Shown: positions 13,423 to 27,169, counted from the stretch's first letter. The stretch is 64,000 bases of DNA from Allolobophora icterica (GCA_963556255.1 OY744607.1:56827690-56891689); one strand, 5' to 3'. Translations and numbers: made by a program. The notes: generated by a model not told the origin, from the letters alone.

Positions 13423-13747
13423 TAAATGGGTGGAAATCCTTTGGCTGGGCTCCGCGTGTGTGCGGGAGCCTGCCAGAGGCAGTTGCGGAATAATGGGCCC
13501 GCAGAGCCTGCGACTGCGAGTGGCGGGCCTGAATCTGAAAAAGCTGATAAAGTACGAATAGTACTCAAAAGGGGAGCTCATTTGAGTACTCTGTGGGAGG
13601 GCCCGAAATTTCCGGTTACGTCACTGGCCAGTTAATGACTAGCCTTGTCCTGTTACACGAACGTTGTTTGCATACTGATCAACTTTATCTTCTAAGAAAA
13701 AACTTTAATACCCCTCCTGTCAGCGTAGGCGGCGATTCTGCCAAGTT

Positions 13748-14165
13748 TGAAAATCGTAATCGTAATTTCGAAATGTCTACAGCGCCGAAAAATGCGAAGT
13801 CGCGGGAACCAGCTTATTCACAGACGCTTAGTCAAAATATAATCGATAGGCGAGAGTGAAATCTGGTACAGGTCAAGAGTCAAGGGGTCAGGCAGGCAGA
13901 CAGTCAGACGGCTAAGGTGGGTGGTGCTAAGAGTTGAAACGGCGAGGGAGGTTAAGGGAAGAGGAGGAATCGGGATAAGATTAAATTGTGAAAGAGCAGT
14001 GTTTTCAGTTTTGAGTGAAAGACCTGTGGAGGGACAGCAAGGGGTGAAGTTTCAGTGAGTGTAAAGTCTCTTGAGAAATGAAGAACCGTCTTGGAAGGGA
14101 AAAGAACAGTTAAGCTTCTCATTGAGCTTATTATTAGGTTACACGTCAACGGATTCTTATCCATT
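13748..14165 (-). mobile_element. LINE-A 3' end fragment
   Basis: TCGTAATCGTAAT-type tail and the AGCGCC-ACCAGCTTATTCAC block at the left, and a C-terminal coding scrap VFHSKLKTLLF on the minus strand around 14030, as in the other LINE-A copies. Confidence 0.6.
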
Positions 14166-14169
14166 TAAT

Positions 14170-15220
14170 AGCTGACATTATAATTGACAATAGATGACAA
14201 TTGACACCATGTTCAGTAGTCTTATCATAAGAAATACAGTAAAGTAACTCGTAAGTTTAGTGTAAGGTCTGATGATCATGCTATTATCATCGATAACGTT
14301 GCAGCTATTGTTGTCGCAATGCAAAGCTGAACAGTGCTCACTTCATTTCCTAAAATACTACGAAATGTCAACTGCACGCTCTTATCTTCCTCAAACTGTA
14401 CTTGAACTGTTAAGTAAAATTTCAGGTATTAGATTGAAATCGTGTCTGGTTGATTTCAGCTAATCTTTAAAAAATTCAAACTACACACTGCACACTCCAG
14501 ACAAGTCAGCTGTGCACTCGACAACGTCAAGTGTGCACACTTTGTGTCAGAAAACAAACTATAGTTTAGGCCTTGGCTCAGTTAAAATCTGAATGGCTCT
14601 AGATACCTTTCAAATGCTGTAGGGCCTAAATCTCAAGATAAGGAAGGCTTCTCAAGAAATCACAATCCTTTGGGCCTGCTCTTAAAGGCTGTTCTGAGGA
14701 AAAAGCGACACATGGCTTAGTAAAAGGTACTTACGCATTTAGTTCGCAGTAACTACTATGATTTAACCGATAGATGCGATGATAGGCTATTCAGCCTTGC
14801 GTATATATATAGGCCAGTGCGTATTCTCGTTTGTGTACACTCTATGTGTTATGTTTCACTGAAAAACTGTGAAGAGTACCTCCTACCAGAAGAAATTAAC
14901 GTGCTAATGATCATGTCATGTGACCTGTTATGGGTCATTTATGTTGCGCCTATTTTAGTTCTTTCATTGAGTTAGGCTACTTACTACCTGGAGCAGTGTC
15001 GTTATATATTCTGCTCACATTGGGCGGAACTCCTAAGGATAACAAAACAACAGAAAATCAATTTAACAGAAAACGCACAACATTTATGTCCTCTGTGCTT
15101 TGCTTTAGTCCAATGTGTTCTATTCATAACATTCGTCCTTTGTCCTTTGGTTTCGTCCTCCGTTCTGCATTATAGTCAGAAGATTGTCCAGATGAACCAA
15201 CGCTAAGTCAGATCAGAACC
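14170..15220. other. Non-coding stretch
   Basis: No convincing exon or element. Two short open frames lack domains or splice context. Confidence 0.4.
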
Positions 15221-15279
15221 ACCAAAGATGGCTAAACAAAAACCATGCAGGTCCAATCAGATAAGACTTAACCAGACCA

Positions 15280-15645
15280 GAAGACATCCGACCAATCCGT
15301 GCAAGACCATACTACACCATACCATGCCATACCATACCATACTATATCAGTCCAAACCAATCCAGACCGTACTATACCAGACCAGACCATTCTTTACCAT
15401 ACCATACCATACTATATCAAACCAAACCAATCCAGACCGTACTATACCAGACCAGACCATACTATATTAAAACATGCCATACCATACTATATCGGATCAG
15501 ACCAAACCAGACCGTACTATACCAGACCAGACCGTACTATACCAGACCAGACCGTACTATACCAGACCAGACCATACTATACCATGCCATACTACATCAG
15601 ACCAAACCAAACCAGACTGTACTATACCAGACCAGACCAAATTAA
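15280..15645. repeat. CCATACCATACTATA / CAGACCAGACC minisatellite
   Basis: Roughly 360 bp of interleaved pentanucleotide-like units (CCATA, CAGAC) arranged as higher-order repeats of about 20-60 bp. Tyr/His/Thr/Pro-rich frames are artefacts. Confidence 0.9.
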
Positions 15646-15847
15646 TGTTGAAATCTTACCAGAAGGCCGCCTGGGGTCGACAAATCCATAGATGAACTCC
15701 TTATTGCCTGTGAGAGCACTTAGTTCCTTCCACTTGTTCAGTGGAACAGCCTATTGTAAAGCAAAAGTTAACAATACAATACAGCGCAAATCTGATAGGC
15801 CTATTCCTCCTTACAATTTCTCTTTACAGAGTTCAGAAGTACTCGTT

Positions 15848-16535
<688 letters not shown>

Positions 16536-16600
16536 TCTCAGATTTATATAGCGCCCTTCAAGGAATCTACTCAGAGGCGCAACACTGCATAACGCGTTTA
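16536..16600 (-). mobile_element. LINE-B 3' terminal fragment
   Basis: ATTTATATAGCGCCC then TCTACTCAGAGGCGC, the LINE-B end signature. The CTAT array abuts the element's tail, suggesting the microsatellite grew from the LINE tail. Confidence 0.65.
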
Positions 16601-16689
16601 AAAGGAACAGGAGACATCAACACTTTAACGACGTGCTGCATTGGTTTCCAGTCGCTTTTAGTACACTCTCGTCGTTAAAGTGTAAAAAC

Positions 16690-17225
16690 CATAAAAGACT
16701 GGAAGGTGTAAGTTAAATCTTTTTTCTGTTAAATGCAAACGGTTCAATAAAAGAGTACCGAACACGAGGAGGTAAAGCGTTCAGACGCTGTGAGGAATAG
16801 ATCGAAACCATAAGTGTCGCTGTGAAATTAAACACTATCGATATATAGAAGTTAAAATCTGTCAAAGTTTAGAAAGAAGCTTTCCAACTGGATGATTCAG
16901 AGTCTAAGTGACTTAGACTTGGAGGCGGTGGTGGGAGATGTCTGAACAATCGTCATCCATTTTATCTTATCTACAACTGTATTTAAGCCAGAAAAGCCGG
17001 AAACAAAAGAATCCATGGTATTATTCAACTTATAAATAAGATTTAAAAAAACAGGTCCTTTGCTCAGAAATCCATAGATGTTCAACTAGATCTGCAGATA
17101 GGTCGTTGAATGCGCTATTCAGCTGGCTAATGACATCGTGTGTTTTGTAAATACCAAGCATTGGCAATCATCATCATCATAATTAGTCATTAAGTAGGCC
17201 CATAGTAAATTATGCAGAGCAACAT
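16690..17225. other. Non-coding stretch
   Basis: Nothing recognised apart from a short ATC run near 17168. Confidence 0.4.
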
Positions 17226-17229
17226 TCAA

Positions 17230-17570
17230 AGAAAACACATATTGTGCTCTGTTATGTTACGTGATGTTATGTTTTGTTCAGTTATGTGATGATGTTGTCT
17301 TATGTCGTATATGCAATGTTATGCTATGGTATTTTGCTTTATTTTCTGTTGTTTAGCATTGTAGTATGCTGCGCTATTTTATGTTATGTTATGTAATGTT
17401 TTGTCAAGTCATGTTATGTTATGCTGCGTTATGTTATGTTATCCTATGTTATGTTATGCTGCGTTATGTCATGTTATGTAATGTCTTGTCATGTCATGTT
17501 ATGCTGCGTCATGTTATGCTATTTTTTGTTATGTTGTGTTACGTTATTTTAACTGAATTTATGATAATGT
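17230..17570. repeat. Degenerate (ATGTT)n pentanucleotide tract
   Basis: About 340 bp of imperfect TTATG/TTATGC/TCATG units. Met/Leu/Cys/Tyr-rich frames are artefacts. Confidence 0.85.
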
Positions 17571-18123
17571 TGTGTGCTCGTCATCCTAATGTTTGTAGGC
17601 TGCTCACCCGGGATGAGTGAACCGGTGAAGAGCAGAAGTAACTCAGCATAAGCAACCACGTCAGCGATTTGAACCACAACGTCACCGTTGCTGGACGACC
17701 ATTCTGTTCTCTCGACGCCATCATGTCTAGTTCTATCAGTTAAACTCCAATCAGACACCGTTGAACGCAACCTGCGAATAACATCAACAAGAGAATTATG
17801 TTCTCACTGGCTTTCAAACATCGGGATATCAAAGTGACGTGAGCGCTCATCAGATTCACGTTTTGTGTAGTTTTGCAAACGTTAAAACACTTTAACGATG
17901 AGACCATACTAAAAGCGACAGCGAAAACCAATGTTAAAGTATTAATAACAACGATAACAACCAGTAAGATATGATCTGACATCGACCATTAAGAAGTGGG
18001 TCGAGAATTTCTTTATCATCTCTTCCTTTAGGACTGAACTCTTTGCCTGTACGTCCATTCATGAATGCTGGTTCAATCCAACAATGATGATATAATCGCT
18101 GAAGCTAATGCATCAAAGATGTC

Positions 18124-18430
18124 AATGCCAGCATGGGCGTTCGGAGGGAGTTTAAGGGGGGACATTTGCCCTCTGAATTTTGCAAATATTTTACAAAATG
18201 AAATCTTTTGATTATTATGATTATTACAACAGTCCCAACACGATTTTCAATGCCGAAAACAATTAATTATTTAGGTAAGTACTTGACTATTATTTATCTT
18301 TAAAGTTGTCATGTGTTCTGTGTTCATTCTATGCAAAAACGTCACTTTGCCCCCTCCTAACAGATTTTTCCCCCTACAAACATTCTGCCCTCCCCAAACA
18401 TAATTTCCTGCGGACGCCCATGAATGCCAG
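18124..18430. mobile_element. hAT MITE, 291 bp, 8-bp target duplication
   Basis: The element spans 18132-18422 with inverted ends CATGGGCGTTCGGAGG and CATGGGCGTCCGCAGG (the latter read from the right). Direct repeats AATGCCAG lie at 18124-18131 and 18423-18430. An 8-bp duplication and CA-starting ends fit the hAT superfamily. No transposase. Confidence 0.92.
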
Positions 18431-18439
18431 GACAGCTGT

Positions 18440-19185
18440 AAGAAGCTTCCGATGATAAACCGTCACCAGTAAGCAATGGCACTCTGGAGGAGAAGATACT
18501 TTTGAAACTTAATGCACCTCCCTTGCATTGCATTTCAATCCCACCAATAAGCAATGTCACTCCCTTCCAGGTGACCTAACAGAAATTACTCAACCATCGT
18601 CTCCTCGACCTGACCAATTCCGTTAAGACTGGGCCCGACCTCGTTTCACCCATCACTGCCCTCGTTAACATCCTTAAGACACGTATCTGTCATTCATGAG
18701 TAAGTTCAATGTTTGGCGACACACACTGTGCTGCGAAAAAAGTGGAGGGGGCTTGTTTGTTCAATAGTAATCGGATACTACCGGGTACTGGCGCAGACTC
18801 ATAGACCGGTGGCCGTAGTTTGATTCGGGATGTCACCGCGACTGCATCATACTTGGCTGCTACTTCCTGTTAGGTCGGACGGGGAGGGGGCGGACGGAAC
18901 TGGGGCTTCTAGAAAATTTCCTAATACACTCTACTCCTGAGACAGTATCATTTTGTTCCGCTGGCCTTTGGAACTCTGGGTTATATGAACAACGCTCAGC
19001 TTGCTTGACTCAAGATAAGATGCCATCTTTCGAGCGCCTCTCCATTGTGATCCAACCCAACGCTTTAATGCTGTCGCCTTTATCAACACTTTCTCCAATT
19101 CCAAGGGATCGTTGTACCTCGACGCAAAAATATTTTAAAGAATAATAGTAACAGCGCTATTGTGAGCTATTTGAAATACACAGTG
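18440..19185. other. Non-coding stretch
   Basis: No exon, RNA gene or repeat with boundaries recognised. Confidence 0.4.
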
Positions 19186-19189
19186 AAGT

Positions 19190-19330
19190 GTATTGATGCA
19201 TACATCCATACACACATACATACATATACACATACATACATACACTCATCATGCATACAAATATATACACACATATATACAATTATACATATATAATTAC
19301 ATGCATACATTCACATACATACATAGGCCT
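19190..19330. repeat. (ACAT)n-like degenerate array
   Basis: CATACATA units with TATATA interruptions over about 135 bp. Confidence 0.8.
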
Positions 19331-19704
19331 ACATGTGGACAAGATAGTAACCCCTATTCTAATATAGTACCTAAATGCACCAAAACAATTGAAAACATCT
19401 TAAATAGTGTTAGTCCATTTGCCTAATTTGCAATTAGACTTCAGTTCAATTATCTACGAATTTATGCCACAATTATTCAGCATTAAGCGCTAGACGTCCA
19501 ATTTCTAACGTCGGTAGGTCAGAGAAGAGAGAGACAGACAGACAAACAGAGACAGACAGACAGAGACAGACAGAGAGACACATTGTGACATTAGACTGTC
19601 GTCTAAACCTACTTTATGAGTTGACGTGTATGGACACACCCAACACTATGTGCATAAACACACGTAGCCCAACAATTAATAAATAACATTATCGTTAATT
19701 ATTA

Positions 19705-19880
19705 TTACTACTTAGTAACTTCTATCGCACCGGTGTCTGATGCAAAAGATATCAACCGATGGCGTACCAAACCTAAGCCGTAACTCTGGTCAATAGCCCG
19801 AAGATCAAACATCTATAGGCTAAAGAAGCAACCTATGTTGGATAAGCAGTTTGAAAAGGTAAGTCTTAAGTTGAGAACGA
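19705..19880. repeat. Interspersed repeat family R1, copy 3
   Basis: Contains CTTCTATCGCACCGGTGTCT, ATCAACCGATGGCGTACCAA and CCTAAGCCGTAA in the order seen in the other R1 copies. Confidence 0.7.
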
Positions 19881-19974
19881 AATGACATAAGTGACTGAGG
19901 AGAACGAACAGCTACACGGAGGGAGTTCCAAAACCAGGTCCATCAACCAGAAAATCTCGTACACCAAGAACAAT

Positions 19975-20060
19975 ATTGTGCTGAACGAGAGTGGCTACTG
20001 GTTAGCGTACTGAGTTACAGTTCCAGAGATCAGAGGTTCGAATCTCCAAAAGTAATTTTC
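19975..20060 (+). mobile_element. SINE-1 head, degraded
   Basis: GGCTACTGGTTAGCGTACTG (A-box-like) and AGAGGTTCGAATCTCC (B-box-like) at the correct spacing for a tRNA-derived SINE head. The intervening anticodon arm is not intact. Confidence 0.55.
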
Positions 20061-20221
20061 TTTCACTCTGTACGAATAGCTCGAACTCTCTCAACATAGC
20101 TCCTACCTATCGTTTGAGCTGACTCAAAGGAGAAGATCTCAAAAATATGAACCTTGGTCGGTCTTCAGTCGCAACTCAATTCCTCTGCTCCAGTTTCGAT
20201 TGGACGGCTCTGGCACCCCCA

Positions 20222-20275
20222 AACCTCTCCTGGATTGACAGTCCAGCACGCTAACCACTATATTCCCCTCGCTCT
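20222..20275 (-). mobile_element. SINE-1 head, minus strand
   Basis: The reverse complement reads ATAGTGGTTAGCGTGCTGGA then CTGTCAATCCAG, identical over the core to the SINE-1 head at 9430. No B box follows, so it is truncated. Confidence 0.6.
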
Positions 20276-20604
20276 GTGCCTTAAAACACCTATTTGCACA
20301 GAACTCTCAGCCTGGAGCACAATAGTAATACAGTGAAATATAATACAACAAGCTACAATACAATGCATACATACATACATATACTTACATGCATGCATAT
20401 ATGCATATATATATATATACATGCATACATGCATGCACACGTAGATAAACGGAAGCGTTTGTTTGACATGGGCGTGTGTTGCCATGCGCCGATTGCTGCC
20501 TACGTCGTTTGGCCCAAGTGCAAACAGTGTGCTCGTTCTGAAGAGAATAACAATTTCGAATTCTGGAAAAGGGTTATTAGGAGTTCAATCAATGAACGGA
20601 TTCG

Positions 20605-20660
20605 TAATTGAAATTAGCAACGTTTACAGCGCCGGTGTTTAATGCACAAAATATTAACCG
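20605..20660. repeat. Interspersed repeat family R1, copy 4 (partial)
   Basis: CAGCGCCGGTGTTTAATGCA then AAATATTAACCGATG; the remainder of the repeat is absent. Confidence 0.6.
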
Positions 20661-20765
20661 ATGTTTAATGAAAAATATTAAATTAATATTACTATTATTA
20701 GCATAGGTCTAAGGTTATGATCTGCAGTAACTATAATTATGAGTCATTAAGTCCACTTCCCGTTT

Positions 20766-20890
20766 AAAGTGTATGTATGTGCATGTATGTATGTAGGCTA
20801 TGTGCGTATCTGTGTATGTGTGTATGTCTGTATACAGGCCTACACGGTATGCATGCATGTATGTGTATGTGTATATACATCCATGTATGC
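20766..20890. repeat. (GTAT)n-like degenerate array
   Basis: TGTATGTA/TGCATG units over about 120 bp; similar shorter tracts lie at 20365-20435 and 21095-21150. Confidence 0.75.
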
Positions 20891-20919
20891 ATGGATACTA
20901 AATAATGGCGTCTTTTAAT

Positions 20920-21000
20920 TAGTAATGAGTACCTTCTATCGCTCTGATGTCTAATTCACAAGGCATCAACCGATGTAGCACTCAAGCCAAGGCTCGAGTG
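20920..21000. repeat. Interspersed repeat family R1, copy 5 (partial)
   Basis: ACCTTCTATCGCTCTGATGT, CACAAGGCATCAACCGATG and GCACTCAAGCCAAGGC, diverged from the other copies. Confidence 0.55.
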
Positions 21001-21811
21001 CGTAACAATAGCCTAACAAAATCGCACATGTGCGGAGCTACTTGAATATTTTATTATAAAGCGGTTTTTCACTTCAGCTTTCGGTGCTGTATATATATTT
21101 ATGTAGATATGTATGCATGTATGTAGGTAGGTATGCATACATGTATGGATGCATCTCGACGTTTATATAGCGCATTTTTGAAAACTCCATGACTGTCTAA
21201 GGAGAATCCAGGTTCGTCCTAATGAAACCAGCAATTATTGTCTGTTGCGCAGTGCTATTAATAAGCCCAATAAGAAGTGGCATTTCCAGCTGTTTGGGGT
21301 AAGTCCTCTCCGTTGGACTTCAAAGGAAATTTGCATCTTCGCGAAAGCCTTGCCTTTTATGAGCCTTAATCAGCTGACGGACCATTGTATCCTCATATAT
21401 TTAAAAGTCTGCAATTTACCACATCTCCACTTAAACGGCTTCACATAATGCCACCGCTTTATATTACTCTAGGTAATTATATGTGTGCATTTGTCCACAC
21501 AGGTCTACTTATGCCATATACACGTTTATTTTTATTTTTATTGGTGTAGGAAGTAAGTGGTAAGAGCTAAATTGACGTCGCCAGTCGTAAAATAAGTAAT
21601 TAACCGGTTGAAAGTTTTGTACAGAATTTACTATAGGTATAGACAGACTTCGCATCAGCAGTTTAGTTTGATTCTTTTTGAGCTTTTATTTAATATGGCC
21701 TGTTAGAACATTTGCATGTGCACCTAAATTACAGGCCTGAGGGACCAGTCTGAAGAATTATTAGTCTGGCACTAAGCCAACTGAGCGTTGAAGAAATTAA
21801 TTTGAGAACCT

Positions 21812-21912
21812 TGAATAGTCTAAAGAGGAGACTGGCAAAACCATCATTATAAAGAGGAGACTGGTAATGCCATCACTGTAAAGAGGAGACTGGTAATACC
21901 ATCACTATAAAG
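21812..21912. repeat. 33-bp tandem repeat, three copies
   Basis: Three copies of AAAGAGGAGACTGG followed by AATACCATCA and CTATA variants. Confidence 0.85.
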
Positions 21913-21959
21913 GAAGCAATAAAATTAATGCAAACGACGTTTTACCAGCAGGGTCGCAA

Positions 21960-22060
21960 ACTACATGTGATAAAGAAACTTCTCTTCCACCAGGCCTGGG
22001 TCGGGAGCGCCTCTGAGTAGAGATCTCGAAGGGGCGCTAGGCCTATATAAATTCGGACTG
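21960..22060 (+). mobile_element. LINE-B 3' end fragment, plus strand
   Basis: Coding scrap VIKKLLFHQAWVGSASE followed by stop, GGGAGCGCCTCTGAGTAGA and GGCGCTAGGCCTATATAAAT. It matches the C terminus and 3' UTR of the 50735-51723 element (FLYDQAWLGSASE). Confidence 0.75.
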
Positions 22061-22607
22061 ATGATCGACTGTGCGTTAAGGTAAAGTTTAAGTAGAGCAT
22101 GAACGCATAAAGAAACTTATATAGCGCCTCTGTGGTTCCTCGTAGAACTGCACATATGGCACTCAAACTGCACAAAGTACATAATCTGCAGACTGGTAGG
22201 GGGATGGATTGGTATGGAAAGAAATAGGACAGAATTAGCCTACTGTCTCAGACGACGCAGTCGAAGCTGTCAGAGACAAATCTGGTAGGAATAGGACAGT
22301 ATAAGGACTAAATATCTTCGAATACTTCTGATAGAGAGGATAAACTGTAAAAACACGTTTATGATGCCAGCAGAAATCCTAAAACGTCTTTATAGGTAAT
22401 TCTCGAGAAACGTGCTAATGAGAGAGACAGAGAGACATTTTGAAGTACTTTGCGTTACTTCGCGATTTCTTAATTTTTTGGCACCAATAACTGGCAATAA
22501 GCGTTTTTAAGTTTGTGTTACATCATGCGCTTTTAATTTCCGCTATTTACTAAATTAATTAGGAGTCTTTCCGGTAGCATGGAGCGCTCCACTTTCTTTG
22601 GCAATCT

Positions 22608-22857
22608 GGGATAGCCAGAGGCGTAACTTTGGTCTAAAAAGTGGGGGGTACCAATTTCTTACAAACACAAAGCAAGGCGGAGACTGCGATCTCTGGAAGG
22701 CTCAGTAATAAAATATTGATTGGAATTGTTTAAAAAGTTGGGGGTACGGTAGCCCTCAGTCCAAAAGGTGGGGGGTACGGTACCCCCAGTGCAAAAAGTG
22801 GGGGGGGGGGTACGGGTACCCCTCATGCCTCCCACAAATTACGCCTATGGGGATAGC
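22608..22857. mobile_element. hAT MITE, 234 bp, 8-bp target duplication
   Basis: Element 22616-22849 with ends CAGAGGCGTAACTTTG and CATAGGCGTAATTTGTGG (right end reversed). Direct repeats GGGATAGC at 22608-22615 and 22850-22857. It contains G-rich AAAGTGGGGGGTACGGTACC repeats. A second copy lies at 27170. Confidence 0.92.
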
Positions 22858-23099
22858 CATATTGTTCATAGGCATGTCGACGTCGATGGGATATTGTCCA
22901 AACTCTGGAAGTGCTAGGCTCAAGCCTGGATGAAGAAGGAGGACCACGGTAATCATCTTTGTTATGACAGAGCGTCGTTAAACAGCATTAACCAAATAAG
23001 AACGCTTCTTGACAATTGCAGTCTTTAAGACTTAGACCTACGGCCTAACCGACTCAATGAATGAATGATAATTAATTAATTAATCACGCACGTTCTGCC

Positions 23100-24600
23100 T
23101 TAAACTACTATTGTGTTACGCCCTATATGTTATGCTATTTTACGTTGCTGGTCGTGTATGCACGGTATCTCTAAACGTCTATGCTCGGGTAAACATTTCA
23201 TGCATACGAGATAGAATAATAATTATAGTTAACCATAATTATACTTAACCATAATTATAGTTAACTATAGCCTGATAACTTCTAAAGCGCCACTGCATAA
23301 TGTTCAACGCATCAGTCAATCATCGCTGTTAAGCAAATTCCGTGGCATGTCAAAGTCCATGCATGGTGAGTCCAGAATGACCTTCACCAGTTGGCGAAGC
23401 AGAGGCAACGAAAGGGCGAGAAGCTCATGTTGCACAGTTCACGACAACCTGTTACAGATTGAGGGACCGACCATAGCAAGCTGCCATGATACTTTTACAG
23501 CTAAATGAACACTAATTCTGATCGAATTTTCTCGAATCCTCGACCGCTTCAATCTATCTATTTATTTAAGGCAATAACTACACACAGTCAATCACTATGA
23601 ATCGGAGGCGAATGTGTGCCAAAGTCCAAGACCTTCACCTGTCAGAGTGAAGTGATTGGTCTTGACATGTGATTTAAATTATGACAGCGAGGTTGTGGAG
23701 ACGATCCTTTTGAAAGACAGTATGCGATCGTCGTATCTTCCTTATCTCATCTACACTATGACCTTTCGCCTGACCTAGAAAAAAATTGACGCTACCGAGT
23801 TAAAGAGTTAAACTACTGATTTGCGCAACGCGACAAAGATACAGAAAGGTCGATTTTCAGAAGGAAAAACAGACTAACCTTCAAACCGTTGCTTTCTGGA
23901 GCTGCTAAAATCTTTCTATCCGGCTAAGAACAAGCGAATAATAATACAACCAAGGAAAGAACGAATGAACACCTTAGAGTAACTAAGAGCTGCTACCGAC
24001 ACACGCGCACTCTTCGTTACAAACTGCCAGCCACAACAGGATCTACGTCTAATTTCTTTATTCGACACCTGTTCCCAGTGCAGTCTTAATAGGAACTGGT
24101 TGACGACATCCGGCGCTAAGCCAGTGCTACTCTATAGCCAATCTATTGCGGCCTTAGAGGGGCTTCAGATATCTAATACAACGCTCGCGGGGATAAGTCT
24201 ATATTAAGACCATTGGGGCCTATACGCCTAGACCCTCTTTAAGTGCGCTTCGACCCTCTTTAAGGCCTGCGCAGACCGGTCGGTGTAGGCCTATCTCTTA
24301 GGCCTGTCAATTATAAATATTTATGATGTCGATCAGCATGCGGAGTGTTTCGTGTTCCTGATAGTGGAAGCTGTTTACTATTTTGGACTTCAGTATTTCA
24401 GCTAAATGTTCGGAGATTATTCTGAAACCCCGCCTTCGTTGAAGAGACCCAGAATGGGAATAAAAACCCGTCCTTGTTTAAACCCATGCAGTCGGATGAC
24501 GACGATAGCAACTCTTCTAGGACTGTTAAATTGTTAATACCCAACGACAGCCTCTAATGTAGACGACCGATAAGAACCGTCGTTATTTCTTTCGCCATGC
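23100..24600. other. Non-coding stretch with faint retroelement scraps
   Basis: Around 23270-23500 the minus strand has a phrase like a LINE C terminus (VGPSICNRLS), too degraded to place. The rest shows no exon or bounded element. Confidence 0.35.
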
Positions 24601-24612
24601 TGATGATATTAC

Positions 24613-24670
24613 ATATATATATATATATATATATATACATACATACATACATATATACATACATATATAT
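24613..24670. repeat. (AT)n/(ACAT)n microsatellite
   Basis: TATATA and CATA units; the hAT element that follows inserted into this tract, and ATATATAT flanks both of its ends. Confidence 0.9.
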
Positions 24671-27056
24671 TAGGGTGTTTTTATGATGCACATGATTTTT
24701 TTAACTCAAAGATCTTTTAACGGCCAGGTAGAATTATCATGCCAATTAGCGTATAAACGCCATATCCGAAATTATATCGCGATAGCTGAACATTTAGGAC
24801 TGGCGAAAGGCGACCGAAAATTAGGAACCCGGTGACCTGTCTCGGCTTGGCCAAAATTTTAGACGTTCTTCGTGTTTTCGATCGTCAACATAATTACAGT
24901 AATTAATTAAGCTATTGTGGTTTTCTAGAGGAGACACCTGGTGCTACATCAATAGCATGGTATTTAACGCGAGTGGCTGTCTCCCTTGGTAAGAGTATGT
25001 GTTTGATCCCCGAATGAGTTTGTGCCAATCAGATAATGTCGTGGTTTACAACAATAATTCCCTCGCCCATGACGATATCGTGCAAGCATGGAGGTAGCGA
25101 CGGAGGTTTCTCTGTTGGCAACATCATCTGAGGAAGAGGCGTCATCAAATAGCTCAGAAAGAGAACCAGAACCTTCAACGTCAGCTGGACCACCGAAGCG
25201 GCGAAAGGGAACAATCTCTGTAGTTACCCGTGATGCTGCAGCAGCTCTAGGTCGTACCAAAACCAGCACCAGGAATGCCTCACATTTTCTCTGCTCTCGC
25301 TGCATCCAATCTATATGCAGCACCAGCTTGTGAGCTGATCATCAGTCCTTCTACTATCCATCGAGCAAGGAAGGATAACCGTGCAGCCCTAGCAGCTGAG
25401 ATTCATGAATCTTTCGATCCGAAGGTTCGCCTTACTATCCACTGGGACGGCAAAATCATGCCAGATTTTACAGAAACTGGACGAGTGTGCGTTGATCGTC
25501 TTCCAATAATGGTATCTGGTAAGGATGTGACCAAACTATTGGCCATCCCCAAACTCCAGTCCGGGACTGCTGCCTTCATGGCAGATGCGTGTTTGGCCGA
25601 GATCAGAAGTTGGGGATTGGAAGACAGAATCGTGGCCATGTGTTTCGACACAACGGCGAGTAACACGGGTTGCAAGGGCGGCGTATGCATCAAGCTGGAA
25701 AAGGGAATTAGGAAAAGACCTCTTGAACCTTGCCTGTCGACATCATGTTTCTGAAATTGTTCTGGAAAAGGTATTTTCACTGCATGATTCTGTAAGGTCT
25801 CCAAAATTGGAACTCTTCAGTCATTTCCGTGACTTCTGGCCGCAAATCGATCAGACCAAGTATCGCACAGCAATGGAGGATAAAGACGCAGCACAAAGAG
25901 TCAAAGAAATTCGACAGAATGTCATCACCTTCGCACTGCAGCAACTGAATGCTGAATACCACAGAGACGACTACGAAGAGCTACTAGAACTAACAGTCAT
26001 TATCCTAGGAGGAATTCCACCGAAAGGAATAAAGTTCAGGTACCCAGAGGCATTTCACCGCGCGCGTTGGATGGCACGTGCGGTTTATGCAATCAAGATG
26101 TAGCTTTTCAGAGAGCAGTTTCCCATTCAACAACACCAGAGGGCATCTCGACAATCTTACTTTGAAAAGATGTGGAATCATCTACTTCGAGTTTCACTTT
26201 TTGTGACCACAACCTACGTGGAGTACTGGTTCACCTGTACATCACCCAATGAAGCCCCAAGGAACGATCTTCAATTCTTGAAGGCAAACCATACTTTCCC
26301 AGACAAGGAAGTCTCACAGGTCGCCCTAGCAGCATTTTCCCGACACCTTTGGTATTTGTCGGAGACCTTGGTCCTTGGACCTCAGCCTTATTGACGATTC
26401 AGTCGCCTTCGACGAAAAACAGCGCATGGTCTATAACATGCGCAACAATCAGGGATCCGACGAACCTCCAAAGAGGCTTCCTCCCATACATGATCCATCT
26501 ACAAAAGCGCTATCAGATTTTTTTACCACTTCTACCATCAAACTTTTCCAGCTCCTCAAATTCGATTACGCTTTTCTTGATCGAGATCATCCACAACAAT
26601 GGGAGTCAGAGCATTCGTTCAATGAGGAGAAAGACATCATATCCGCCCTAAGAGTGACGAACGATTTAGCGGAGAGAGAAGTGGCTCTAATGCAGTCCTT
26701 CAATGAAGCCCTGGTTCGAAATGAGGAAGAGAAACAATTTGTTCTTCAAATCGTTGAATACCATCGAAATAGATTCCAAAAAACACTAAAGGGACTAAGT
26801 AATGACAAATAACTGAAGGTCCTTGGTTTGCTTTTGCCTTATTTTTTTATGTTTAAGTGTTGAAATTGTTTGGATCTTCGAGAATTACAATGTATGACAT
26901 TGTTTTCTAAGTGGTAATTTTTCCCGGGCTTTGCGCCAGTTCTAAATCTCTTTTGATTTTCATCTAATTTGGCAAATGTTAATGTTTCTCAAGGTGGAAC
27001 ACAAAAACCACCTGGCCGATATTAATTTTGAAACTTCAACTTATAGACACACCCTA
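24671..27056 (+). mobile_element. hAT-like DNA transposon 1 (2.39 kb) with broken transposase
   Basis: Ends are TAGGGTGTTTTTATGA and, reading in from the right, TAGGGTGTGTCTATAA; both carry an inner GGCCAGGT block. The flanking 8 bp are ATATATAT on both sides, which is weak evidence because the site is an AT microsatellite. It contains one long broken transposase reading frame. Confidence 0.88.
25088..26812 (+). pseudogene. hAT-like transposase, three frameshifts and one stop
   Basis: The reading frame runs from ATG 25088 through frame changes near 25280, 25700 and 26370 and an in-frame TAG at 26101, ending at TAA 26810-26812. In order it shows an acidic Ser-rich N terminus, LTIHWDGK, MCFDTTASNTG, LACRHHVSEIVL, FHRARWMARAVYAIKM and a charged C terminus with DLAEREVALMQSFNEAL. 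In an RNase-H-like hAT transposase these would hold the first Asp (WDGK), the second Asp followed by a C-x-x-H-type motif, and the RW helix. The family is common in invertebrate genomes but usually left unnamed; the superfamily assignment rests on these motifs and the 8-bp duplication of its relative at 28275. Non-functional as it stands. Confidence 0.8.
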
Positions 27057-27169
27057 ATATATATATACATACATATATATATATACATATAAATACATTA
27101 TATATACATATATAGGCTACGATATAATTATACATACACAATCATATACGATACCTATATACTTTTACT

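Noticed and set aside
17549..17982. Minus-strand frame with a hydrophobic start, possibly the missing signal-peptide exon of the PDGF/VEGF-like gene
   Set aside because: No donor site of the right phase follows the hydrophobic segment and the region resembles a degraded LINE end near 46600.
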